In this document: positions 24,521 to 35,900 of the stretch, piece by piece
Numbering within the stretch: position 1 is the first letter of the stretch
Layout of the letters: every line of letters begins with the position of its first letter
Assembly (NCBI GenBank): GCA_002189035.1
Contig: CM007989.1
Location: 7,359,501-7,423,500 of the forward strand
DNA from: Utricularia gibba
Taxonomy: Eukaryota; Streptophyta; Magnoliopsida; Lamiales; Lentibulariaceae
Reading direction: 5' to 3'
Length of the DNA stretch: 64,000 nt
Program-made: the position numbers and the translations under genes
The notes under the pieces: model-generated
Told to the model about the DNA's origin: nothing
What the model saw: only the letters and a program-made list of their open reading frames with translations
Databases searched by the model: none

Positions 24521-24650
24521 CTTCAAGTCAAATACATTTAACTTTATAAATTCTTTTAAAGATCATATTTCATACTGGATAACCTTTTCACCCTTACTCA
24601 AGTCAAATACGTTTGACTTTATAAATTCTACTAAAGATCATATTTCAAAT
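24521..24650. repeat. Direct repeat, two copies of ~52 bp, spacing ~76 bp
   Basis: Copy one (about 24521-24572) and copy two (about 24597-24646) share AAGTCAAATAC, ACTTTATAAATTCT and AAAGATCATATTTCA with few differences. A further fragment (CTTTCACCTTCACTCAA) near 24717 suggests a third, decayed unit. Confidence 0.6.
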
Positions 24651-27588
24651 ACGTAGTCATTCTACTCAATTTCATCTTATTCCCCATCTATAATGATGCG
24701 TCATTCACCTAAAACCCTTTCACCTTCACTCAATATGCGGCATCAAAGGGTGAGCAAGTACAAGATGACAAAGCCATTTGTGCCACGTGCACCGGGGGGG
24801 CCGCGCACAGTGACAAAACTCACGTTCCAAACCTATTTATATGATAATTTTGAGCGTATAATCTTTTCATAATAGCAGTAAATAATAAATATAAATAATG
24901 GGTTGTCGAAGTATTTTATGTATTGAAAATTCAGGGAGTAGTATGCTACATTATCAAGTTATGTTATTCTATATGTCATTAAAGTCCGGTCATTTTGAAA
25001 AATTGATATACTAAAATAAAAAATTAACATTTAAAATGATATAATCTTGAACCCCATATTGTTTCAATGGTGGTTCCAAGATCACTACCCCATTTTCAAC
25101 ACGTTGTAGTGCACGAGTGAAGCAATTGATGGATACCCCAAGGCTACATAAACCCTGAAATCAGACAAAGAACAACATCACATCCATGAGAAGTAGTGGC
25201 AAGTGATTTCCCTAAAACGACACGGCACCCTGTCGGGGGTTGTACCTTAAGTGCAGCTGGTAAGCTTGCTTTTTCTTAAACATGAAAGACTTTTAGTAGT
25301 TGCTAGAAAGAAAAAGACGTTGAAGCAACAGCCAGAATTGCACTCAGTGCAGAAGATGTCGAGCTTTCTTTCTTGAAAAGATGATGAGAGAGGTGGTATC
25401 AGAGATATAACGCATCTTGCTTCCTGGTCATCGTTCCAGCAGACATGAGCAGCATCTGCTACTGGACTCCAGGCTACTGAGTTTACCGTGGGCTCGGCCC
25501 ATAGGAAGATGAATGCTGGGAATCAGCAGCAAACCCTCCTGTTGTCTGTTTTCTAATCCCACTGGGTTATCAGATCCAGGAAGGATCACATCATTCTAAC
25601 ACGGAGGAGGGCCGGAGTGAGCCTCAGCCACTCCCTTCAAGTTGTGTAGAAGATAAACAAGGTCCAGTTGCATTCTACGGAGCATATTGCTTTGGCCTAC
25701 GCGGCCGACAAGCCACCTGACTACAGGGTTGGAAAGGACACGCTCATTAAAACCCTTAATCAGGCAGTCGTCGAACCCCGAAGCTCCGCTACCGTTGTTC
25801 AAGGCACAGAGAAGCTTCTGAGAAGGAAAAACCAGTAAGCAGAGACAAACCGGCTTTTGAACCGGGTAGATGCGAAACTCCTCTTTCCTTTTTAAAATAT
25901 ATTCCACGCCCCAACGTGCTTAAAAGCAAGTTGGGGAAAAGGGACAAGATATCTCCACTTGCTCCTTCTGTGTGGCGAACAATGATATGAAATTCATAGT
26001 TAGGTATTCAAGTTCCAGCCTTGAGTAGGTGACGTTGCGACAAAGGTATTAAATTGAGGCGCTGTTAGTTCACTAAACCCTAAACTTACTGTAATAATAA
26101 TATACAATCTGTTAACTTATTATTTTTCAAATGAGTGCAGGGAACTTAAATGTGTCTGAAATCATCACCCCTCCAACTGCAGCCTGTGATGTCAATTTGT
26201 GCAGGCTTTGTTTACTCATCGGCGGTAGAATCGAACCAGCCGGACCCCGCCAATTGCCTACCGGAGACTGATCAGATCAAATCAAGGCTTTAATGCCGGA
26301 CTGATAACTCACTTCCCTTCACCTTGCTGCTTCTTCGAATGGGTAAATTTAAGACGGGGGTGCACAGGAAGACAAAATAACTCGATGGCTGTCTCCTCAC
26401 AAATAGCGCAGATAATTCATCCTGAAATCCCGAGTTGATGCTCCCCGTTGTACTGACGATTTACCGGTCCGGCGTTGGAAAACGAAAACCCCCTCTCTGA
26501 AACTCTCGGAAGATATTGAGCTGTTGCGGAAACGGTATCTAGCGGAACTAATAACACAGATTCTTCTGTTCTTCCCAGACTCTTCCTTCTTGGGTTCGAT
26601 AAAGATCGGAATGCTTCGAGTCTTGGTGCTTGGCTGGCCTCTTTCGGAACGCATTGGCTAATCTTTCTCAAAAATATCACGGAATGCGGCAAATACCCCC
26701 CAATTTTGTTTATTTCATTTGTAATTTAACCTAAATTATCAAAAAAAAGTTAGATATTCTTTACATTTTACCTCAGTTTTATGATTTTCGTATTTATATT
26801 ATTAACAAATTTTTTAGATGTATTTTTAATATATTAATATTATTAATTTATTTTGGATTTAAAATTTAAAAATTTCAATTTCTAATAGGATTTGATGTCT
26901 AGGGTTTCATTTTTTGGGGGGTTTTGCATTTAAATTATTTTATAAATTAATACTTGAGATATTTTGTAAATGATACTTACACAAAAGTTATTTTGCAAAC
27001 AAAAATTAAAAGTAGAGTATTTGACAAAGAAATAAAATGGGATAGTTTTATGGTAACCATCATTACTTGAAGGTTAAAAACATTAGAACAAATAATCACA
27101 CATTAAAAAATTAAAAATTTATAGTCAAATATATAATAGATTGAATATCATTAGTCATTAATTGAAAGAAATTCATATATATTGTATACTTGAAATTTAC
27201 ATATGTGCACTCAGATATATTAAACCATTAATTTCAACATACTTTTAGAGTATTTGACTTACTGAAATAACTTGAATAGTTTAGATGAATTTCATACTAG
27301 TTTGAGTTTCAGCTAAAAAAAAAAAAGAAATACACTAAATTTGACACAAATTAGATTAATTTATGATTCGAGCAATTTTTATAATTAGACCAAGAATTCA
27401 ACACAACATGGGTATTAAACCAAATAATTTACATTGAAAAAATAAATTAACATGGTCAAGTACATAAAATGTTCTAGATCACTAGTAATTAAATGAATTA
27501 TATTTCCAATGTAATCTACGTTCTGGGAATATGCGACACATTCTGTTACATCCACAGTTTGTAAAAAAATGCAAGCATCTTGTATTGT

Positions 27589-27621
27589 CCTCGCCCCTCG
27601 CCCCCTCGCCCCCTCGCCCCC
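27589..27621. repeat. TCGCCCCC minisatellite (G-quadruplex-capable on minus strand)
   Basis: Four to five units of TCGCCCC(C) occur in an otherwise AT-rich region. The minus strand has runs of 4-5 G separated by CGA, meeting the sequence rule for a G-quadruplex. Confidence 0.6.
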
Positions 27622-28692
27622 ACCAACGTACCATAACTGCAAGTGTCTCATATATAAATATTTCCGCAATATTAAAAAAATGATGCATGTGAGCTGTCTT
27701 TCTTACCGACATGCACTTTCACAAATAAATACACAAACCTACAAATCTGGCTAATTATTAACATGGGTTCACCCTTCAAGACTTACTGCGTTTTATCTAT
27801 ATTAATTATATTTTAATTTAATTTTTGTAACGTTTTGCTTTTTTTAATAATTTCTGATATTATTCGCATGCATGAAAATTAGTATCGCACGCACACGTGC
27901 ATTGAATATAAATAGTAGTTGATTTATGGAAAAATCAGTCATTATAAAATAAGGGCAAAAAATTCCATTTTGAGAAACAAATGTGGTATTTTTTTCATTT
28001 TTCCTTTTTTAATTGCACATTAATTCACTATAGAAAAATACATTGGGAAGGATTTTCAAACATAGTTGACAAGCTATATTTAAAATTCGTTATATAATTT
28101 ATTTGAAAATAATTAATACCTCGGAATTATATAATTTCAATAAATTGCTCGACAAGCTTTCATTTTTCCATGTCTGAACAACCACCTGACCTTGATACTT
28201 CTTCTAAGATGTCATGTCCATAATTTCACATATTTGGTTTTCCTTTTTTTCTCAAAAAAAAAAAAGAATAGTGAAAATTACATCTGTCGAAAAAAATTAT
28301 TTCGTACAATTGAAGGGGTGGGGTGAATACTTTAATAATTCATTAATTTTTTTTAATCAGTAAAACCTTTTTTTATTTTTTAAAGAAAAAAATTTAAGAC
28401 AAATCATTATTATAAATTCAAATATATTAAAACTAAAATCATTTTCTGTTAGGTTATGCATTCCCATCTAATAAAAAAATAGCCAACTGCTTTCTGTATA
28501 ACAAATGGGCAAGAAATGGGGAATCTTGTTTGAGCATTTTATGGTATTGAAAGTGATTTTATGTGTGGTATCGCTCTTCGTCATGGATTACGTGAGCAAT
28601 TTTACAATTTTCAATAATCTTGGGCACATACAAGAAATGGAAGATGGAACATGGATCAGACAGAATTGGAATGGAGGTTGGAGTTAAGGTTC

Positions 28693-29252
28693 TCATGGAA
28701 GGTCAATGGGATATTCGAATGGGGATCCAGAGCTCACCTCGGATACTCTCCAGATGTACCGCAGGTAAGAATCCCAGTCGCTGTAACTGGGCGAGTCGTT
28801 GGGTAACTCCGGCAAATCGAAAATTGGGTCATCGTCTCCGCCGTCAACTGACCCGAAGCGGCTTGAGGATTCCTGGGTACTGCCGGATTCGACTGGATGT
28901 GGGATTACAATTGGCTCAGGGGCTTCACAGAAAGCGGCGGCCTTCATTGCGGCGGCCTGGATGTCCTTATGGGACTTGGAAGCTGGCCGTGGGAGCAACT
29001 CGGCTAATTCCGGGAAATTGAGGTGGGCGCTCCGACCCTTGATGGCTAATGCGGCGACATCGTGGGCTCGGGCCGCCATCTCCGCCGTGGCGTATGTTCC
29101 AAGCCATATCCTCGTAGGCTTCTTGGGTTCTCGAATCTCGGTCACGTATTTCCCCAAGCCCGCTTCCGAACGCCACGGTACTTCTTCTCGCCAGAGTCTT
29201 CTTCGGCGCCGTGCACCGGAGCAAAGGCGATTGCTCTCTCATGATTTTCCAT
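28693..29252 (-). CDS. AP2/ERF transcription factor, DREB type, with a -1 frameshift
   Basis: The minus strand has an ATG at 29252 opening the frame [10 protein letters not shown]...[14 protein letters not shown], the start of an AP2 domain. The rest, [20 protein letters not shown] then [15 protein letters not shown], is in a different frame. The break falls in the run CCCC at 29152-29155 (plus strand): TGGGGAAATAC where an intact AP2 domain needs one more G. With that base the ORF is 186 residues, about normal for a small single-exon ERF, and the domain is complete with the Val of the DREB subgroup. Downstream lie [20 protein letters not shown] and an acidic C-terminus. Genome consensus error and recent pseudogene both fit; similar -1 events elsewhere in the window favour error. 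Confidence 0.7.
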
Positions 29253-32200
29253 GAAACAGATGAAACCCTATACTTTTTTTTGGAGCAACATGGTTTAATT
29301 CTAATTTATAAAACCGTGTTTGCAAGCAGTGTGGCCTATGAACGTGATATGCCACCCATATCACTTCTGAATGGACCCATTTGGCATTGCCTCCAAGATC
29401 CCATTTTTACTCATTTGAAAACATTGGCCCCTCGGTTACTACCCTTGAAATTAAAGGATCATAGATGAAATGAACATAAGTGAAATCCAAATACACAATA
29501 AACATAAATCACATTAAAAATACTATTAGTTATATATAATTTGTTATATTTCACTTTTATTTCTATTGTTTATTCTAATAACTTCTAGTTCATCTGGTTT
29601 CCAATGATTCCTACTGTTCAACAGAAGCAGCTATGGAAGAAACCCAGATACCAGTGTCCTTCAATAAGGTAAATAAGCGGCATCGCGGGGGGGGGGGGGG
29701 GGGGGGGGCTGGTGACCTATCTATCTATCTATCTATCCATCGTAGGCAAGGCACCCCAATAATTGAGAATTAAGCATGTGTGTGGCAACTGTCTTCTTTG
29801 CCGCTTGGCCCATTGCGTTTGGGCCATTTCTGTGTTGATGCAGCAGCCAGATCTTGCGGTTCTTCTGGTGAAAAGGGCGTCTGTAATGGCTCTGAAGCGA
29901 GCTATAATGACGGGATTCAATTCTGGCATGTGGGCGAATTGTTTAATAGCTTTATACGCGGGGATGTGAATCACGTGTTGGTGCAACATGGCCCAGTTGC
30001 TCCTGCGCAGCATTGCACCGTAAGTTCAAATCCACTGTCTGAACGCTTCTCAACTGCTGCGCCCCTACGCACTGCGCCTCTAACCACAGCTCGGCGCGAA
30101 AGACAAAATAGGATCCACAGTGGGTTCGAATGCATGCATCCCAACAAGCATTTCATTGTTTTGAAGGGTGCGATTTAAATTTTTTTCAATGTGATATTAT
30201 TTGTTCTAAAAATCATTAAGTGAATTTCTTATTGATCTGATTAAAATTTGTTTTCTTATCCGAACTTTTAACCAGTATTAAAGCCATTTTTATTACTCAT
30301 ATTGTATCATAAGTTCAATACTATAATAATTATTAAAATTAATGATTTGATAGATTAGACGAACATGCATAAAAAGTATAAATACATAAAAAACATGAAT
30401 TACATTCAAAAAAAATTAGATTCATGTCATTAATAATAATTCATAATATTTTATATAATTGATGATATCATATGATATTGATTTGTGTGGTAATATGACT
30501 CCTACCTCTTCTTTTTGCTTCCCTATTAAAGTACAGCTTCTGGGGTCAGTCGTTTGCGACATGTCTCAGCCTAGGGCTGTGTGAACACCATGACAAGACA
30601 ATGAACAGTAAGAACCAAATTCTATTCCTTCTCAAACGAGAAGAAGTGGATGTTCACAATATGAAGCAGTTTAAGTTTGATATCTTACCAATCGGCCATC
30701 ATCACAACAGGGGTTTCTGGTACACATTCCCTCTTATATACAAGAACCCTCAACCTGCATAGACCACGGACCTAAAACTTGCCACCCCTTTTCAAATTAG
30801 CCACTCCCCGATCGAATTATCTTCATCACAAACAAGCATGAAGGGTCCAGATTGTACCTTGCAGTTTCATTATTAGTGAGTGTTTGATTCAAATAGTATT
30901 AAGTTTGGTACAATTACACGGATGTTTAAACAATAAAACCCGGATTTCTAAAGCTCCCATACACATTCGCATTTCCCGATGTTACCGAAAAGAATAAACC
31001 CTAATCTGTCGAGGATGGGTGTCCACTGGCTTGTTTAATTCAAAAGCTGATGCTGAGGTCGTCGCCCTCTGAGATCCCCTTTTTAAAATTTATTTTATAA
31101 TACAAATCTCCACGTGCTTTTTCGAAGCAATTTGACGCAAATAGGAACAATGTCTTTCCTCCAAGTTGCTTTTTTGTGTCAGCCTCGAGCCGATAAGGGA
31201 GCCCCGGAATTAATGATGATGCATTGATGGAAGTTTGAGCCTTCGGTAGGTGAATTGCAATAAGTGAATCAAATAAAAAAAATAATCGTATCAAGAAATA
31301 TTCTTAAAAAAAATTAGAGATGATGCGCATAGCCGCCTAATGCAAAAATTTACATTAGGATAAAAAATTTATATTGAGTTCTTTATATACATATCATTGG
31401 GCGATCAAATTTCTAAATATTGACCCTTGAAACTGTATTTTTCAAAAAATTTCTGCTATTTGAGTTTTCTTAATCATGCGATTTTGCTTTTAATCATATA
31501 TTTATAAACATATTGACATCTTATTGAGTTTTCTGGAGACAGAGTTGCATTAAGGTGACTGAATCTTGCAACTACATCATCTTGACATCTTTTTTAAGGA
31601 GGAAGCCACTGCAATCTAATTGGATGTTAAAAAAGAGAGAAAACATATGTTAAAAAAGGGGAGGGATAGGTTATGGGATTGGGAATTCAATGCCTCTTAC
31701 GCATTTCAATGCTTCTGAAGTCTTCACCTTCACCTCCTCCTAACCCTAGCTGTGCAGACTTCTGGGTTTCGATTTGTGCACATTTTGTCGTTTATGGGTT
31801 TCGCTTTCAGGTTATGTCCGTCCATCTGGAAAGCAAAACCTACAACTCTTTCCAACGTGAATCCCATATCCATCCAAGACCCTAAAGAGCCCATCGTTTT
31901 CGGCTACCAGAATTCGTGGGAAAAAGGTAAATGTTCTGCTTTCTTCTGGTTGCACGATCCCATTTTCATAGCAAAACTCAATCTTTTGCATGTAGTGCGA
32001 AATCCTGGTTAACAGTGTGCGGGATTACGCACTACCCACGACAAACTCACGCTTTTTTGTCCCCAATTTTCTCTGACTCGTCGCTAGGGTTTTCAACTTT
32101 TCCGGCATCATGGGTCACGCTGCCCACCGGCGGCGGCCACAGCGAAAATTTCTTTGCCTCCGATGACTTTGTGTCTAGGCCAAAACAAAATGTGCTTTTT

Positions 32201-32825
32201 TGCTGGTCTTTCTTCCCTGGAGTGCAATTGTACCAAGAAAAACTGCCAAACTTGTTGAATTTTTACAGCAACGAATCAATTCTTATTGGTCCCCAAACCC
32301 AAGCACTGCCTGAATGCTGATAATTGGTTCCCAGTTTCCAATTTCTTGAAAAAAAACCCAATAATCGACTGGCCACACACATTTAATGTTTAATATTATT
32401 ACATACGTGATTAACGTGATTTGATGTCCGATCAATTCACATCTAACATCAATCCTTTTCCATTAGGTCACCTATCAATTATCATCATCTAGATGTTGGA
32501 GAAACGTGAGCCATGTTACTCCGTTGTGGGTAAGAAGTTGCACGGTTCGGTAATGAACTTTGATTTCACCCCATACTCATTGACCTTTCATTGTCTTCTG
32601 CTACTTATCAAAATGATGCATTTAGTTGCTACATGTTTGCCTAAATACCATAATTAGTGGAAGGGCTTGGGTTTCAATCGCTGATCTCTTCCTCCTTAGT
32701 AAAAGCCCATCTTCATCAGGCTACAGTGCAAAGCTTTGTGTTTGTATTGAGTGGATTTCAGTTTTCATATCCTCACACGGGGACGATAAACAGTGCCAAA
32801 AGGAGCATCAATCAGAGAGAAACAT
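29253..32825. other. Gene-poor region
   Basis: No gene can be supported. A GC-richer block at 29760-30120 and another at 31680-32320 have ORFs of 60-130 codons, but neither codon pattern nor motif identifies them. They may be remnants of mobile elements or old genes. Simple repeats at 29688-29737 are listed separately. Confidence 0.4.
29688..29737. repeat. 21-base poly-G run followed by (CTAT)n
   Basis: An uninterrupted run of 21 G (29688-29708) is followed after a short gap by about five CTAT units. Such runs are unstable and hard to sequence, so their length should not be trusted. Confidence 0.8.
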
Positions 32826-32945
32826 AGCAGAAGTGTCACAGGGAAGGTGAACTGGATACAGAAATGGGGCTCTAGAGCTCACCTCAGACACTCTCTGTGT
32901 ACAACGCATGCAACATTCCCAATCCCTCTGAACTGTTGAACCTTT
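32826..32945 (-). pseudogene. Decayed copy of the ERF 3' coding end
   Basis: Minus-strand translation gives RDWECCMRC..RVSEVSSRAP then FLYPVHLP, which aligns without gaps with the ERF C-terminus at 28693-28800 ([27 protein letters not shown]). Nucleotide identity is high across the shared GAGGTGAGCTCT core. The AP2 domain is absent nearby and the stop codon is lost, so this is a fragment of a local duplication. Confidence 0.5.
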
Positions 32946-35900
32946 TGCAAGGCGTACCGCTGACCCCCCACTGAATGGGACTTTTGGAAACTGCAAAAGA
33001 TGAAATCTTTCATAAACTTCAAGTTAACAGTTTCGTTGAAGGCTTTTTCCAAGGTAAAACTATGATAGTGGAGCATGCAACGCAGAAGTAGAGTATGATT
33101 TGTTACATTTTATCTTGAACTTTGAGGATATGCCACATTAATTATGAATCGAGGAAGTAAAATGCTTAAATAGAAGGTTTTTGTTAATATTGTATGAGGT
33201 ATTTTTCATGAAAATAAAAAATATAAAAATATAAAAATTAGATATTTAAAACGAATAATATCATATAAAATAAGAATAAATCGTTAAATTTAATATCAAA
33301 TCCAAAAATGACACATACATTAAATTAGAAGATTCTATTTATTTAAGTACATCTCTTCCATGATGGTAATCAATGTGGTACATCAAATTAGAAGATTCTA
33401 TTTGATAATGTGAGATTTTATAATAAAAATATATTTAATAAATAAGTTTTTATCAAATAATTTTGTTATACATTAAATGTAAAATATATTTCATGATCTT
33501 ATAAATAACTATTTATTTTTTAAAACATATAATATTATTAATTATATGGCTTATTTAAGTCATATGCATAAGAGTTCTAAACTCACATCGTTACGTGTGT
33601 ATTATAAAGTGTATGATAACCCATGTTCTTATTTAATTAATCATACATAATTGTTAAAAGTTATAGTTTAAAATAAATTTTTTATCAAATAAAAATACTT
33701 GTATTTATATATTATATTTATGAAATACTATTTTTATGTATTAAATTAAATAAATATTGAATAAAAATATTTATTTTAATAAAAACAGGGCTATTTTACG
33801 AAAAATTACAAAAGAGAGCTATTTGGCAAACATTTATTTTGCACCGGGCTATATACCCAACGCACCCCGTGACATACCACCTATATCGCTCCATTTGGAA
33901 AACCATGCAAAAAACAAGCAAATTTTGGATGATTCTCGTTTGGGTTTTCCTCATGCTTCTTAGTTCCCGTGAAGCAGAAAATAAGACAACGTATTACTAT
34001 GAAAGAAGGCTCCTAATTGCCTTAGGAGCACTCATTGCATGTTGTACTAATGCTAATTGATGAAATTAAGGATGTAATGTATTGAATGAATATGTATATA
34101 AAGGTCATGTTTGAAAAAATTAAGTTTAATTGATTATGAGTTTTTTTTTTATAATTGTTTATATACTTGATTTCATAACTTTAATTTTTTAATATATTAT
34201 TTTTTGTCCTAATATATACTCTTATGTCAAACTGATCTTGATTCAATTAATACATGTTTTTTTGTGAAATAGTTAATATTAGAATTATAAATCGATCTAA
34301 TATTTATCCTCTAATTTTAATGATTCTACTTATTTTTTTTATCACCTAAATCATGACGTAAGTCAAGTACTTTAATACCATATTGAAATTAAGACTTCGA
34401 TGAGTTATACGAACATATGTATTACATCCAAATACGTAATAAATGTAAATTACATTACAAAGAATTAGACTAAATCGATTATTAGCAATATTTGATTTTT
34501 TATATGTTTGATCATATAGTATTATTCAATCATTATAATATTAATGTTCTATTGCGCCCTTGGACTTTTAGTGTCGGCTACTGTCCCAAGAGGTCATCGG
34601 TGACCATTCGGGTACTCATTGGTCGTGTGACCTGTTCCGGCATCCCATCTCCTATCACTATCTGATCGATCGCCCTTAGTCTCTTCATGTTGCATACCAT
34701 GGAATGCCACTGTAGAGAGGTCTCCAGGGATAAGTTTGGATTGGTTTGAATGGATAGGGATATCTGTATTTTATGTTACTTGGTGCAAGAGATTGTCCTT
34801 GTAGAAGAGAGAAGACAAGGTGGCTAGAAATTTTCCTTTTTTTTTCAAACAAATTCCTACATAATAAAACTAAATCCTTTCATTCCTTTCCCTTCAGCCA
34901 AAGGTGGCCTAAGGAATATCTTTTTTCTTGACCAGGAGACATTTGCCTAAGCACTTTGTGCTTGGATTCTCATGTATTATTAATATAGTTGCTTTACTTA
35001 TCAAAATAAATAATATTACATCGAAAAATGAAAGTGAAATAATTAAATATATAATTAGTTGAGTTTAATTTTTTTTAATATGATTCATTTTATTTGTTTC
35101 TTAAACTTCACATGTACACATTCGAATCATTGAATCTTTAATTTGAATATCATGGCTCCATGCTTGAGGGCTTTCTCACCTGAGCTTAGTTCTACCCAAC
35201 ACTTTCTTTTTACGGATTTCTTCCCCAACACTTGGTATTCCGTCTGTCTTCGTCCAGACGTGCTTATTCGAATACGATTTTGCATCGCCCCGGCAGGATC
35301 GGTAAATTGTCTATTACAGGCATTATGTATGAATATCTTTTCTACTCGTGTTCATTAAATAAATATATTTTGTTTGGTGAGGCATTTCTTTTTACGGCAT
35401 TTTGTAGGGGAGCCATGAGACAAGGGACCTGGTCGCGAAGATAGCAGCGAGCGGCTCGTAAGATGCATCATCAGTCAGTCTTTCTGCAACGACACATGGC
35501 TGCTGCTGATGCTTCTGCGGCACAGGTTGAATGATAGAACTGAAATGAGCTGTCCTGCTTGCCGTTTTGGTCCATGGCATCTGGACCATTTCCTTGTATA
35601 AATAACATATCCTTGAAAGATAAGTTAAAGAATTCTGTAGAAAGAAGCATTTTGAGGTGTGGAATAGCTTGTCGCGCAGCTAGCCTTATTTCTTCTTATC
35701 TGGGCTTCAACTTGAAAGTGAATCACCCAACATGTCTCCGTTGCTGGTCATCCTGTCTGTGACTGCTATTATAACAAAACAATACCAAATTGATAAATGA
35801 AATTAAAATAAATACATATAAAGTTATAGATTACTATTAATAGATTATATCTAATCTTTTCTAATATGATTTATGTTTTTTATATATTTAGGTTTGGATT

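Larger units (their letters stand above)
23210..28692. other. Gene-poor, AT-rich region with degenerate repeats
   Basis: The first ~700 bp are the GRF 5' flank. The rest has no gene I can support. A stretch of higher GC at about 25140-26690 contains ORFs of 84-103 codons on the minus strand, none recognisable. Part of it (25880-26060) resembles sequence near 31060-31270. Other items (24.52 kb direct repeat, 27.59 kb G-rich tract) are listed separately. Confidence 0.4.

Noticed and set aside
25140-26690. GC-richer island considered as a mitochondrial or plastid insertion
   Set aside because: No organellar gene could be recognised, and part of it resembles another island in the window, which fits a dispersed nuclear repeat better.
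29763-30178. Overlapping ORFs on both strands near the poly-G run
   Set aside because: Several frames are open because the stretch is GC-rich; no protein family is recognisable in any of them.
34560-34990. Moderate-GC stretch with a CTTATCAAAATAAA end as a LINE or other retroelement
   Set aside because: No reverse transcriptase, gag or terminal repeats are visible; the end sequence alone is too weak to annotate.
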